64,000 bases of DNA from Rhabdaerophilum sp. SD176 (GCF_030143245.1 NZ_JARJNS010000002.1:496001-560000), one strand, 5' to 3'; positions 14,249-24,537 are shown, numbered from the stretch's first letter. Numbers and translations: made by a program. Notes: generated by a model from the letters alone, not told the origin.

Positions 14249-14336
14249 GTTATTACATATTTTACAGTGCGTTAAGCCGTTCGTGGTCGGGACAGTTTTC
14301 CCATGCCGATCGCGGCGACCCTGTGGATAACGGGGA

Positions 14337-14687
14337 TTATGCGCGACGCTTCGTGTCGATGTAGTGCCGCAACACGGTGTTGATCCGGCCCTGATAACCC
14401 GGCCCCTGTGCCTTAAAAAACTCGAGTACATCCGGATCCAGGCGAATCGAAATCGGCTGCTTGGGGCGATGGGGGCGGATCGCCACCGCCGACCAGTCAA
14501 CATCGTGCAACCCTGCCCAATCCGGGTCGTCGGCCACGGCTGACGCAATATCGGAATCGGTGAGGGCATCGAGTCGAGCCCAATCCGTCTGGCTGGTCCG
14601 GATCTCGAGGCGGCCATCGGGATGACGCACGATGTGGCGGGTGTCATCCAGCTTGCCGAGATAGGTCATGTCGGATGTGTCAGCCAT
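14337..14687 (-). CDS. brnA: BrnA-family antitoxin
   Basis: 116 residues. The C-terminal part (KQPISIRLDPDVLEFFKAQGPGYQGRINTVLRHYI) is the ribbon-helix-helix-type DNA-binding fold of BrnA antitoxins, with the characteristic SIRLDPDVLEFFK strand and GYQGRIN turn. The N-terminal half wraps the toxin and contains a tryptophan-rich DDPDWAGLHDVDW stretch. BrnA neutralises BrnT and represses the shared promoter. The gene starts inside the last 22 bases of brnT, so the toxin gene comes first, as usual for this family. Confidence 0.9.
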   Translation of the reverse strand: MADTSDMTYLGKLDDTRHIVRHPDGRLEIRTSQTDWARLDALTDSDIASAVADDPDWAGLHDVDWSAVAIRPHRPKQPISIRLDPDVLEFFKAQGPGYQGRINTVLRHYIDTKRRA

Positions 14688-14938
14688 AACGCAACCTCCC
14701 TTTCCCGAGCCTTCCGGGCCGAAATGAGCCGTATATTCTCCCCGCGCAGGGTGAAGATCACGGCGATGACCCTGCCTTTCAGGGCTCCGATCAGCAGGCA
14801 GCGCGGCTCGCCATCCCGGTCGGAGCGGATTTCGAAGCTTCGCCGGTCAGCGAAAACCTCGACGCAATCGAGAAAATCGATCCCGTGTTTGGTGATGTTG
14901 GCGAGGCGCTTGGCCTCGTCGTACTCGAATAGAATCAT
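14666..14938 (-). CDS. brnT: BrnT-family ribonuclease toxin
   Basis: 90 residues of the BrnT toxin family, a RelE-like ribonuclease that arrests translation. It opens with FEYDEAKRLANITKHGIDF, matching the F-x-W/Y-D-xx-K-xxx-N-xx-KHG-I-x-F signature. It ends with the RLISARKAREREV strand, which carries the basic residues (R and K) and E found at the active site. All expected blocks are present, so the toxin looks functional. It is transcribed away from dnaG from the strong promoter at 15033-15061. Confidence 0.92.
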   Translation of the reverse strand: MILFEYDEAKRLANITKHGIDFLDCVEVFADRRSFEIRSDRDGEPRCLLIGALKGRVIAVIFTLRGENIRLISARKAREREVALWLTHPT

Positions 14939-15032
14939 TCGGTTTAAATCCTTTCAAGACCAGAACTTTTGTCACTGACGTGCCATCTCCGACCTTAAAT
15001 CCGAACGACGCCTCTATCGAGCATCTGGCGTC

Positions 15033-15061
15033 TGTATATACATACATAAATACAAAGTCAA
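15033..15061 (-). promoter_or_regulatory. brnTA promoter with overlapping palindrome
   Basis: On the minus strand a near-consensus sigma-70 promoter reads TTGACT (15061-15056), a 17-base spacer, then TATACA (15038-15033). The perfect 10-base palindrome TGTATATACA (15033-15042) covers the -10 box, which is where an autorepressing BrnA would be expected to bind. The leader before brnT would be roughly 90 bases. The AT-rich stretch contrasts with the surrounding DNA. Confidence 0.75.
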
Positions 15062-15100
15062 TTGCTTTGCGCTTGGCTGCCTATCCGCTATCCAGACCTG

Positions 15101-16960
15101 ATGCGCTATCCGCCCTCGATTCTGGAGGACATCAAGTCCCGTCTGCCGGTCTCGGCGGTGGTGGGCCGGCGCGTGAAATTGCAGAAGGCCGGCCGCGAAT
15201 GGAAGGGGCTCTCGCCCTTCAATGCCGAGCGCACGCCCTCCTTTTTCGTCAATGACCAGAAACAGGCCTGGTTCGATTTCTCCTCCGGCCGGAACGGCGA
15301 CATTTTCACCTTCCTGATGGAAGCGGAGGGGCTGTCCTTTGCCGAGGCGATCGAGCGACTTGCCTCGGAGGCCGGGGTGGTGCTGCCGGTCGCAACGGCG
15401 GAGACGGAGCAGCGCGAACGCAAGCGCGCCGGCCTGCACGAGGCGATGGTACTCGCCGCCACCTATTTCCGCGAGCAATTGCGGGGGGCAAAGGGACGCG
15501 AAGCGCGCGAATATTGCACCGGGCGCGGTCTGGTCGGCGCCGTGGCCGAGCGGTTCGGCATCGGCTACGCGCCGCCGGACCGGTATGGCCTGCGCGACTA
15601 TCTCGCCGGGAAGGATGTGCCCTCGGAGGTGATGGTCGAGGCCGGCCTGCTGATCCAGCTCGACGGCGAGGCGGTGGCCTATGACCGGTTCCGCGACCGG
15701 GTGATGTTCCCGATCACCGATCCGCGCGGGCGGATCATCGCCTTCGGTGGCCGTGCACTCCAGAAGGATGCGCAGGCGAAATACCTGAACTCGCCCGAGA
15801 CCCCGATCTTCCACAAGGGCGGGACGCTCTACAATCTCGACAAGGCGCGCAAGCCCGCCCACGATGCGGGCACGCTGTTCGTTGTCGAGGGCTATGTCGA
15901 TGCGATCGCGCTCGACCGGGCCGGGATCGGCCATGTCGTCGCGCCGCTCGGCACGGCGCTGACCGAGGACCAGCTGGCCATGATCTGGCGCCTTGTGCCG
16001 GAGCCGGTCCTGTGTTTCGACGGCGACAAGGCCGGCCTGCGGGCGGCCTACCGGGCGATCGACGTGGCCCTGCCGGGCCTGGCACCCGGAAAATCGCTGC
16101 GCTTTTGCTTCCTGCCAGAGGGGCAGGACCCGGATGACCTTCTGCGCAGTCGCGGCCCCGACGCCTTGCGGCAGGCGCTCGAGAAACCGCGCCCGCTGGT
16201 CGATGTGCTGTTCGAGCGCGAAATGGCACGCTCGCCGCTTGAAACGCCCGAGCAGCGCGCGGATTGCGAAAAGCGGCTGTTCGGCGCGGTGGCGCAGATC
16301 GGCGACGAGGATCTCAAGCGCCATTACCGGCAGGCCATGCGCGAACGGCTGCAGGCCCGGTTCCAGCCGCAACGGCAGGACATGCGGGCCGGCGGCCGTT
16401 CCGCGCCACGCGGCCGGGGGCGTTACGGGCAGGGCGATTCCAGCGCGCAGATGCCGCTGGTGGCGAGCGAGTTGCTGAAGCGCAGCCCGCTTTTCCGCAG
16501 CCAGACGGGAATCCTTGCCCGCGAAGCGGCGCTCGTGCTGGCCATGGTGCACCATCCCGGCCTGATCGAGCAGGAAGCGGAGACCTTTGCCGAATTGCTG
16601 TTCGACAGCGGAGTGGCGCGGCAGATCCGTGCCGGGTTGCTCGATCTTGCCGCGCGGGGCGGAGCCGGGGCAGAAACACGCGAATCGCTGGAGCTTGCCC
16701 TTGCCGGGAAGGGGCTTGCGCCTGCAATCCGGCAGCTCGAGGAGGCAGCGGCGGCGGAAACCTGGGCCGGCCCGGGGGCTGCGATCGACCATGTCACGGC
16801 GGCCTGGCGCGAGGCTGCCCACTTGCATGCGCGCCAATCCTTCCTACATAGCGAAATAGACTCGGTTTCTCTTGATTTTGCTGTTAACGGGGGCGAGGAG
16901 AGGTTCGAGAGGCTCAAGGCACTTGTCCAGCGACGGGAGGCCTTGCTCGAAACCGAATAG
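15101..16960 (+). CDS. dnaG: DNA primase DnaG
   Basis: 619 residues. It makes RNA primers at the replication fork with the DnaB helicase. The N-terminal domain aligns with the CHC2 zinc-finger region, but the four metal ligands are replaced: the CPFH pair is S38-P-F-N41 and the C-x2-C pair is D59-F-S-S62. The catalytic TOPRIM domain is intact (VVEGYVDAIAL, then CFDGDKAG). A helicase-interaction C-terminal domain follows after a variable linker rich in R and G near residue 430. Zinc-less N-termini of this kind are, from memory, common in Rhizobiales. The start at 15101 (MRYPPSILEDIK) is the family start. The upstream region is shared with the brnTA promoter. Confidence 0.96.
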   Translation: MRYPPSILEDIKSRLPVSAVVGRRVKLQKAGREWKGLSPFNAERTPSFFVNDQKQAWFDFSSGRNGDIFTFLMEAEGLSFAEAIERLASEAGVVLPVATAETEQRERKRAGLHEAMVLAATYFREQLRGAKGREAREYCTGRGLVGAVAERFGIGYAPPDRYGLRDYLAGKDVPSEVMVEAGLLIQLDGEAVAYDRFRDRVMFPITDPRGRIIAFGGRALQKDAQAKYLNSPETPIFHKGGTLYNLDKARKPAHDAGTLFVVEGYVDAIALDRAGIGHVVAPLGTALTEDQLAMIWRLVPEPVLCFDGDKAGLRAAYRAIDVALPGLAPGKSLRFCFLPEGQDPDDLLRSRGPDALRQALEKPRPLVDVLFEREMARSPLETPEQRADCEKRLFGAVAQIGDEDLKRHYRQAMRERLQARFQPQRQDMRAGGRSAPRGRGRYGQGDSSAQMPLVASELLKRSPLFRSQTGILAREAALVLAMVHHPGLIEQEAETFAELLFDSGVARQIRAGLLDLAARGGAGAETRESLELALAGKGLAPAIRQLEEAAAAETWAGPGAAIDHVTAAWREAAHLHARQSFLHSEIDSVSLDFAVNGGEERFERLKALVQRREALLETE

Positions 16961-17135
16961 ACGACAGATTGAGGGGCGGCCCGCGCCCGGCATGGCGGTG
17001 CCCGGGCCAGCGGGCGGGGCACGCGCTGCCCGGCGTGGATAATAGATCATTAAGCGGCTTCGCGTTAACGACAGAACGTTGGCGGAGTCGGCTCTGGTAG
17101 GGGCATGTGACCCCGAGGCTTCAGGACCTGACGGA

Positions 17136-19145
<2,010 letters not shown>

Positions 19146-19173
19146 GGCAAGGCGACTGTGCCATTCATTCGAC

Positions 19174-19201
19174 AAGGGCGGGTCGCAAACCCGCCCTTTT
19201 T
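19174..19201 (+). terminator. Intrinsic terminator of rpoD
   Basis: AAGGGCGGGT (19174-19183) pairs perfectly with ACCCGCCCTT (19189-19198) around the loop CGCAA and runs into a T tract ending at 19201. Confidence 0.95.
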
Positions 19202-19233
19202 CATTGCGTTATTTCGTGGCGAAGGAGAATGCC

Positions 19234-19428
19234 ATGAACGACGATCCGAACAGCCCCTCGACGCCCGACCCTGCTGAGCTTGCTGCGGATGGAGAGGAGG
19301 GGAACGAACAGCCGGGTTCCCGGCTCGACATTCTTGGCAACGCTGTGGGCGATGCGGTCGGCGAAGTCTGTGCCGCTGGCCTCGATCTTGCCGGTTCGAT
19401 TCTCGGTGGCGTCCTCGACGGGATCTAG
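19234..19428 (+). CDS. Small acidic hypothetical protein
   Basis: A 64-residue frame with a good ribosome binding site (AAGGAG ending 7 bases before the ATG), placed right after the rpoD terminator. The first half is acidic, polar and probably disordered (NDDPNSPSTPDPAELAADGE). The second half is glycine- and alanine-rich and hydrophobic, with GNAVGDAVGEV and GSILGGVLDGI, which look like glycine-zipper helices able to insert in or associate with a membrane. One cysteine lies in the middle. I do not recognise a family. The codon pattern and signal favour a real gene. It is a stand-alone unit before lysE. Confidence 0.6.
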   Translation: MNDDPNSPSTPDPAELAADGEEGNEQPGSRLDILGNAVGDAVGEVCAAGLDLAGSILGGVLDGI

Positions 19429-19503
19429 GCTCAGCCTGATCTCCTCGACAATCGAGGCGGGGCATGAAACCCTGATCGCGAATCCTCCCGATCAGGAACT
19501 GCC

Positions 19504-20115
19504 ATGACCCTCGAATTCTGGATCACCACCTTCATCGTCGTGGCCTCGCCGGGCACGGGGGCGGTCTACAGCATCGCCACCGGCCTCGGGCGCGGCGGGA
19601 AGGCCAGCCTGGTCGCGGCCTTTGCCTGCACGCTCGGCATCCTCCCGCATCTCGCCGCCGCGATGACGGGGCTGACGGCCCTGCTCCATGCCTCGGCACT
19701 GCTGTTCGACCTCGTGAAATATGCCGGCGTCGCCTATCTGCTCTGGATGGCGTGGCAGACCCTGCAGGAAAAGGGCGCGATGCGCGTCGATGCCGATCCG
19801 ACGCCGCGTTCGACCCTGCGGGTGCTGGTCGACGGGATCGCGCTCAACCTGCTCAATCCGAAGCTCTCGATCTTCTTCGTGGCTTTCCTGCCGCAATTCA
19901 TGGACCGCAATGCCGCCAGCCCGATGCTGGAGATGCTGGCGCTGAGCGGCATCTTCATGGCGATGACTTTCGTGGTCTTCGCCCTTTACGGCCTGTTCGC
20001 GGCGGCGATGCGCGACCATGTGATCAGCCGGCCGGCCGTGATGGCCTGGCTGCGCCGGAGCTTCGCGGCGGCCTTCGTGCTGCTGGGGGCGCGCCTCGCT
20101 GTCCAGGAGCGGTGA
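19504..20115 (+). CDS. LysE-family (RhtB-type) amino-acid exporter
   Basis: 203 residues with about six transmembrane helices, starting [28 protein letters not shown], the LysE/RhtB signature (SPGPn in most members, here SPGTG). The later [16 protein letters not shown] block is strongly conserved in the family. It exports amino acids or related small metabolites across the inner membrane; the substrate is not predictable. There is no dedicated LysR/Lrp regulator adjacent. Confidence 0.9.
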   Translation: MTLEFWITTFIVVASPGTGAVYSIATGLGRGGKASLVAAFACTLGILPHLAAAMTGLTALLHASALLFDLVKYAGVAYLLWMAWQTLQEKGAMRVDADPTPRSTLRVLVDGIALNLLNPKLSIFFVAFLPQFMDRNAASPMLEMLALSGIFMAMTFVVFALYGLFAAAMRDHVISRPAVMAWLRRSFAAAFVLLGARLAVQER

Positions 20116-20254
20116 GACCGGCCCCTTGCCGCGCCTCGCCCGGTTTTCCCTCGCGCCGAGCCGGATTCTCCTGTCGCTTCACGGTCATCTCCGTGTGATC
20201 TCCCTGTCATGCGGCGGGACCAAGAAAGGCGTCATTGACCCGATGGAGGATGCA

Positions 20255-21403
20255 ATGACCCTGAACCGCATGGTTGCGACCGTGTTTCTGGCAATGACCG
20301 CGATGGCGGTTCCGCCGGCCCTCGCCCAGGAGAAGACGCTGGATGGCAAGCCGCCGCTGGTTGTCGGCCACCGCGGCGCTTCCGGCTACCTGCCGGACCA
20401 CACGCTCGAAGGCTATCGCAAGGCGATCGAGATGGGCGCCGACTTCATCGAGCCCGACCTCGTTGCAACCAAGGACGGCGTGCTGATCGCGCGGCACGAG
20501 CCGATGCTCGGCGGTACGACCGATGTGTCGACCAAGCCGGAATTCGCCAGCCGCAAGCGCAAGGTCAAAGTCGACGGGATCGATACCGAGGAATGGTTCG
20601 CCTTCGATTTCACGCTGGCCGAAATCAAGACCCTGCGCGCGATCCAGCCCCTCAAGGAGCGCGACCAGAGCCATAACGGCAAGTATGCTGTTCCCACCTT
20701 CCAGGACGTGATCGATCTCGCCAAGGCAGAGAGCGCCCGTCTTGGCCGCGTGATCGGTGTGTATCCGGAAACCAAGCATCCGAGCCTGCATTCGGCCGTT
20801 GGCCTGCCGCTCGAGGACCGGCTGGTCAACCAGATCAAGGCTGCCGGCTGGACCGAGAAGACCTCGCCGGTGATCATCCAGAGCTTCGAGGTGGCGAATC
20901 TCAAATATCTGCGCACCCGCACGAATGTCCGGCTCGTCCAGCTGGTCGATGCCGATGGCGTGGACAAGGACGGCAAGATCGTCCTCGCCGCGCCGTATGA
21001 CAAACCCTATGATTTCGTGATTACCGGCAATCCGAAGACCTTTGCCGATCTCGTCACCAAGGAAGGCCTTGCCGAGATCAAGACCTATGCCGACGGTGTC
21101 GGGCCGTGGAAGCCCTATATCATGGCGGGCAAGCAGGAAATCGGCGCCGATGGCAAGCCGAAGGACCTGAATGGCGATGGCAAGATCGACGAGCAGGACC
21201 GCGTGCTCCTGCCGCCGACCGATCTCGTGAAGAACGCACATGCCCTCGGCCTGTTCGTCCATACCTGGACGTTCCGCTCGGAGCCGCGCCGCCTCGCCTC
21301 GAATTTCAAGGGTGATCCGGTGGCGGAATACAAGGCGTTCTATGCGCTCGGCATCGATGGCCTGTTCAGCGATTTTCCCGATCATGCGGCGAAGGCACGC
21401 TGA
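20255..21403 (+). CDS. Periplasmic glycerophosphodiester phosphodiesterase (GlpQ-like)
   Basis: About 382 residues. The signal peptide ([16 protein letters not shown]) is followed by a GDPD TIM barrel: [15 protein letters not shown] supplies the catalytic His, and [19 protein letters not shown] the metal-binding Glu and Asp and the second His. The C-terminal VHTWTFR and [13 protein letters not shown] complete it. It releases glycerol-3-phosphate from phospholipid head groups in the periplasm. Unusually, a [12 protein letters not shown] loop near residue 310 looks like an EF-hand calcium site inserted before the last strands. A start at 20243 (MEDAM) is an alternative; GGAGGA precedes the chosen ATG. 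A strong hairpin terminator follows. Confidence 0.9.
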   Translation: MTLNRMVATVFLAMTAMAVPPALAQEKTLDGKPPLVVGHRGASGYLPDHTLEGYRKAIEMGADFIEPDLVATKDGVLIARHEPMLGGTTDVSTKPEFASRKRKVKVDGIDTEEWFAFDFTLAEIKTLRAIQPLKERDQSHNGKYAVPTFQDVIDLAKAESARLGRVIGVYPETKHPSLHSAVGLPLEDRLVNQIKAAGWTEKTSPVIIQSFEVANLKYLRTRTNVRLVQLVDADGVDKDGKIVLAAPYDKPYDFVITGNPKTFADLVTKEGLAEIKTYADGVGPWKPYIMAGKQEIGADGKPKDLNGDGKIDEQDRVLLPPTDLVKNAHALGLFVHTWTFRSEPRRLASNFKGDPVAEYKAFYALGIDGLFSDFPDHAAKAR

Positions 21404-21447
21404 CAGCGTCAGGAGACCGGCGGAGCCGCATGCCCGGATGCAACGAA

Positions 21448-21477
21448 AAGGCCCGGCAGCGATGGCTGCCGGGCCTT
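21448..21477. terminator. Bidirectional terminator between convergent genes
   Basis: A perfect 13-base stem (21448-21460 with 21465-21477, starting AAGGCCCGG) closes a GATG loop. On the plus strand it is followed by CTCATTT, and on the minus strand by TTTTCGTT, so it can end both the phosphodiesterase gene and the DUF2852 gene. Confidence 0.9.
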
Positions 21478-21514
21478 CTCATTTGACAAGGGGGCCGAGC
21501 CCGGAGCGTACCCG

Positions 21515-21979
21515 TCATGCCGCCGGGCGCGGCTCGGGCGCTTCCGGTGTTTCCGGAGGCTTGCGGTTCCGGCGTTCTTCCATGAAGCGGTCGAATTCGG
21601 CCTTGTCCTTGGCATGGCGCAGCCGCTCGAGATAATCGCGGAACTGCGTCGCTTCCTCTTCCAGCCGGCGGATCGTCTCCGACCGGTATTCGTCAAAGGC
21701 CCGGTTGCCTGTCGGGCGGAAGCCCGCACCGGCCGCGCTGTCCCGATAGGCCGACCAGCGGTCCATCTTCTCGCGCATCCGTTCCATTTTCTGTTCCCAG
21801 CGCGCCCGGCGGTTCTCGCCCCACGCGCCCCATTGGCTGTTGCATCCCATGCGACCACTCCAGATCATGTAGCCCAGAATCAGGAGCCCGATGGGCCAGA
21901 ACAGCACGAATCCGGCGATCATCGCGGCAATCCATGCCGGTTTGCCCCAATCATCCAGGCGCGCCACCATTCCAGACAT
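21515..21979 (-). CDS. DUF2852 domain membrane protein
   Basis: 154 residues. One strongly hydrophobic N-terminal helix pair (KPAWIAAMIAGFVLFWPIGLLILGYMIW) is followed by a charged, coiled-coil-like cytoplasmic or periplasmic region (ARWEQKMERMREKMDRW, then ETIRRLEEEATQFRDYLERLRHAKDKAEFDRFM), the standard make-up of DUF2852 proteins of alphaproteobacteria. Their function is unknown. The start at 21979 follows AGGAG. The promoter region carries the nested palindromes at 21996-22017, so the gene is probably under a specific repressor. The TetR gene upstream on the same strand is a candidate. Confidence 0.85.
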   Translation of the reverse strand: MSGMVARLDDWGKPAWIAAMIAGFVLFWPIGLLILGYMIWSGRMGCNSQWGAWGENRRARWEQKMERMREKMDRWSAYRDSAAGAGFRPTGNRAFDEYRSETIRRLEEEATQFRDYLERLRHAKDKAEFDRFMEERRNRKPPETPEAPEPRPAA

Positions 21980-21995
21980 CCGTCTCTCCTCAATG

Positions 21996-22017
21996 TGAAT
22001 GTAAATCACATTTACAT
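21996..22017. promoter_or_regulatory. Operator-like palindrome upstream of DUF2852 gene
   Basis: ATGTAAA (21999-22005) and TTTACAT (22011-22017) are perfect inverted repeats around TCACA. A second inverted pair, GTGA...TCAC, is nested over the left half (21996-22010). It lies about 20 bases before the DUF2852 start, where a bound repressor would block transcription. Confidence 0.65.
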
Positions 22018-22082
22018 AGATGCGATCAGAGCGGCGTTTCGTCAAGAGGGCCGATCATGACAAGTTGGAAAGGTTCGGCCGG

Positions 22083-22721
22083 TCAGGCCGGACCGCTGCG
22101 CAGCCCGTCGAAATAGACCAGGACGCCGGCCTCGAGCAGGTCCTCCGGCGACATCGGCACCGGCCGGCGCGCTGCATCGCCCCTGGCGAAGAGGCTCGCG
22201 ACGCCATGCGACATCGACCAGACATGCAAGGCGACCATGAGCGCCGGCGGGCGCCGCTCGGCCGGCAAGGTGGCGAGAACCGCTTCGCAGCCCTCGCGCA
22301 GGATAGCAAAGGCGGCCTCGCCGGCCGCGTGCAGGCCCGGATGGCTTGCCATGGGCAGGCCCGATTCGAACATGGCCGAGTAGGCGGCCGGCTGATGCCG
22401 CGCGAAGGCGAGATAGGCGTGGCCAACACGCATCAACGCATCGCGCGGGTTGGGCTGGCCGTTCTGCCACGCCGCCTGCAGCCGGGCGGTGAAGTCCTCG
22501 AAGCCGCGCTTGGCGACATCGGCCAGCAACTCGTCTCGGTCACGGAAATGGCGGTAGGGCGCGGCGGGGGACACGCCGGCCGCGCGCGCCGCCTCGGCGA
22601 CGGTGAAGCCGCCGGGCCCCTTCTCGCCGATCAGGCGGAGGGCGGCGTCGATCAGCGCCTCGCGGAGGTTGCCGTGATGATAGCCCCGCTTCTTCGAAGG
22701 GTCTTCCGAATCCCAAGCCAT
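22083..22721 (-). CDS. TetR/AcrR-family regulator (WHG-type C-terminus)
   Basis: About 212 residues. The N-terminal TetR helix-turn-helix (YHHGNLREALIDAALRLIGEKGPGGFTVAEAARAAGVSPAAPYRHF) covers residues 12-60. The C-terminal ligand domain is of the TetR_C_33/WHG type, with WQNGQPNPRDALMRVGHAYLAFA. The start is uncertain: ATGs at 22721, 22730 and 22760 have no good ribosome binding site. It diverges from an MFS gene across about 130 bases, in which CAATC-CGGT (22736-22744) and ACCGGGATTG (22759-22768) form an imperfect inverted repeat. It may control that carrier, the downstream DUF2852 gene, or both. Confidence 0.86.
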   Translation of the reverse strand: MAWDSEDPSKKRGYHHGNLREALIDAALRLIGEKGPGGFTVAEAARAAGVSPAAPYRHFRDRDELLADVAKRGFEDFTARLQAAWQNGQPNPRDALMRVGHAYLAFARHQPAAYSAMFESGLPMASHPGLHAAGEAAFAILREGCEAVLATLPAERRPPALMVALHVWSMSHGVASLFARGDAARRPVPMSPEDLLEAGVLVYFDGLRSGPA

Positions 22722-22848
22722 GGCCGACATATGGGCAATCCGGTACGGCGAAGCAATCACCGGGATTGGTTTCGATCACGCCTTCGAATGGGCCGATCAC
22801 ATTTCGGCATTTGACTTGCCCCTTCCGGCGGGGGAGGCTCCGCGCATC

Positions 22849-24093
22849 ATGGATTCCTCCGCTTCAGCCTCAGCAGCCGACCGTTTCGCTCCCGATGGCC
22901 CCTATGCAACGGTGCGGCTCTGGCTGGCCCTGCTTGTGGCCACCATTGCCGGCGTTGGCATGTGGGCCATCGTCGTCGTGCTGCCGCAGGTCCAGGCGGA
23001 ATTCGGCGTCGATCGCAGCGCGGCTTCGTTGCCCTACACGTTCACGATGTTCGGCTTTGCCTTCGGCACGATCGTGCTCGGCCGGATGTCCGACCGGACC
23101 GGCATCGTCCCGCCGATCCTGATTGCAGGCGGCTGCCTCGCGGCCGGGTTCATCCTCGGCGGGCTTGCGCCGAACCTGACCACCTTCACCCTGCTGCACG
23201 GGTTGCTGGTGGGCGTCGGAGCGGGCACAGGCTTCGCACCGATGATCGCCGACATCTCGCACTGGTTCGTCAAGCGGCGGGGCTTCGCCGTGGTGGTCGT
23301 CGCCAGCGGGAATTATCTTGCCGGCACGGTCTGGCCGCTTTTCATCCGCTATGCGATGCCGGAAATCGGCTGGCGGAATACCTATATCGTCATTGGCATC
23401 CTTGTCGGGTTGACGGTAATTCCGCTGGCTTTCCTGTTCAAGCGACGTCCGGCCCAGAAGGTCTATGCGGCGGCCGAATCCGCCACCCAGGTCGCGCGAG
23501 CCGATCTCGGCATGTCACCCGGCATGCTGCAGGCCCTGCTCATCGTGGCCGGCTTCGCGTGCTGTGTCGCCATGTCGATGCCGCAGGTGCATCTTGTCGC
23601 CTATTGCGGTGATCTCGGCTATGGCGCGGCGCGCGGGGCGGAGATGCTCTCGCTCATGCTGTTCCTCGGCATTATCAGCCGGATCGGCTCCGGGATCGTT
23701 TCCGACCGGATCGGCGGCGCGGCCACGTTGCTGATCGGGTCGATCATGCAGGGCACAGCGCTGCTGCTCTACCTGTTCTTCAACGGGCTGTCCTCGCTCT
23801 ACATCATTTCCGGGATTTTCGGCCTTTTCCAGGGTGGTATCGTGCCGATGTATGCCGTGATCTGCCGAGAATTCCTGCCGCCGCGCGAGGCGGGGGCGCG
23901 GATCGGCTTCGTGGTCTCGGCCACGATCTTCGGCATGGCTTTCGGCGGCTACATTTCCGGCGTCATCTTCGACTGGACGCAATCCTACCGGCTCGCCTTC
24001 CTCAATGGTGTGGCGTGGAATGCCGTCAACCTGCTCGTGGTGGGCTATCTGATCTGGCGGCAGCGCGCGGCCATGCGGATGGCCGCCGCCTGA
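22849..24093 (+). CDS. MFS transporter, oxalate/formate-antiporter-like
   Basis: 414 residues with twelve predicted helices in two halves. Between helices 2 and 3 is the MFS signature GRMSDRTG, repeated in the second half as VSDRIGG. Its overall pattern (DISHWFVKRRGFAVVVVASGNYLAGTVWP, the substrate-side block of helices 4-5) resembles the OFA and monocarboxylate-type carriers, so a small organic acid is a reasonable guess; the substrate is not proven. GGGGAGG lies 11 bases before the ATG. It diverges from the TetR gene. Confidence 0.85.
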   Translation: MDSSASASAADRFAPDGPYATVRLWLALLVATIAGVGMWAIVVVLPQVQAEFGVDRSAASLPYTFTMFGFAFGTIVLGRMSDRTGIVPPILIAGGCLAAGFILGGLAPNLTTFTLLHGLLVGVGAGTGFAPMIADISHWFVKRRGFAVVVVASGNYLAGTVWPLFIRYAMPEIGWRNTYIVIGILVGLTVIPLAFLFKRRPAQKVYAAAESATQVARADLGMSPGMLQALLIVAGFACCVAMSMPQVHLVAYCGDLGYGAARGAEMLSLMLFLGIISRIGSGIVSDRIGGAATLLIGSIMQGTALLLYLFFNGLSSLYIISGIFGLFQGGIVPMYAVICREFLPPREAGARIGFVVSATIFGMAFGGYISGVIFDWTQSYRLAFLNGVAWNAVNLLVVGYLIWRQRAAMRMAAA

Positions 24094-24120
24094 TCGATGC
24101 ATCCGGCGGGCTTCCTCGCG

Positions 24121-24150
24121 TGTTTCAGGAGAAACACAAGGAGGTTTCTC
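24121..24150 (+). promoter_or_regulatory. Two mutually exclusive hairpins over a ribosome binding site
   Basis: TGTTTC (24121-24126) can pair with GAAACA (24131-24136). Alternatively GAGAAAC (24129-24135) can pair with GTTTCTC (24144-24150). The second hairpin holds the Shine-Dalgarno AAGGAGG (24138-24144) in its loop and right arm, immediately before the ATG at 24151. Both arms cannot form at once, which is the geometry of a translational on/off switch. Confidence 0.5.
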
Positions 24151-24537
24151 ATGTTTCGCCTGATCTATCTCGGCTCTGTCCTCGTGCTCGGATTCATCCT
24201 CGCCACGATGGTCGGCAAGGCTGTTTCCGCGTCGGAATCCTACGAGAGCTGGCCTGTCCTGACCAATCCGTTCGAAAGCACCGGCGGTGGCGGGGTGATG
24301 ATCGACCGCTACCAGCCGGTTGTCGCGGGTGGCAAATGCACCACCGATTTCACGGTCATCATCCCGGGGCCGCAGGGTGGCACCTTCCTCAACGAGGCCG
24401 AGTTCACGGCGGTTGCCGTCGCCGGTGGCATCCTCTGCACCGAGGGGCGCTGGCGCGCCAAGGACGGCTCCGCCCAGGGCACGACGCCGTTCCGTGTCTT
24501 CATCAAGGACGGAATCGTCCGGCGCCCGCCGGCCTGA
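24151..24537 (+). CDS. Small exported hypothetical protein
   Basis: 128 residues starting MFRLIYLGSVLVLGF, a signal peptide with a likely cleavage after AVSA near residue 27. The mature domain of about 100 residues has two cysteines (GGKCTTDF and GGILCTEGRW) that could form a disulfide, and strand-rich segments (TVIIPGPQGGTFLNEAEFTAVAV), so a small beta domain in the periplasm is likely. I do not recognise a family. A very strong ribosome binding site (AAGGAGG, 6 bases from ATG) lies inside the alternative hairpins at 24121-24150. It sits between the MFS and methionine-synthase genes, 57 bases from the former. Confidence 0.72.
   Translation: MFRLIYLGSVLVLGFILATMVGKAVSASESYESWPVLTNPFESTGGGGVMIDRYQPVVAGGKCTTDFTVIIPGPQGGTFLNEAEFTAVAVAGGILCTEGRWRAKDGSAQGTTPFRVFIKDGIVRRPPA

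Noticed and set aside
15014-16837. A 607-residue minus-strand frame opposite dnaG
   Set aside because: It is the shadow of dnaG with arginine-rich low-complexity content.
17050-17069. TTAA-N11-TTAA near rpoD and again near 48340, considered as CtrA sites
   Set aside because: CtrA sites have a 7-base spacer (TTAA-N7-TTAA); an 11-base spacer does not fit and these can arise by chance.
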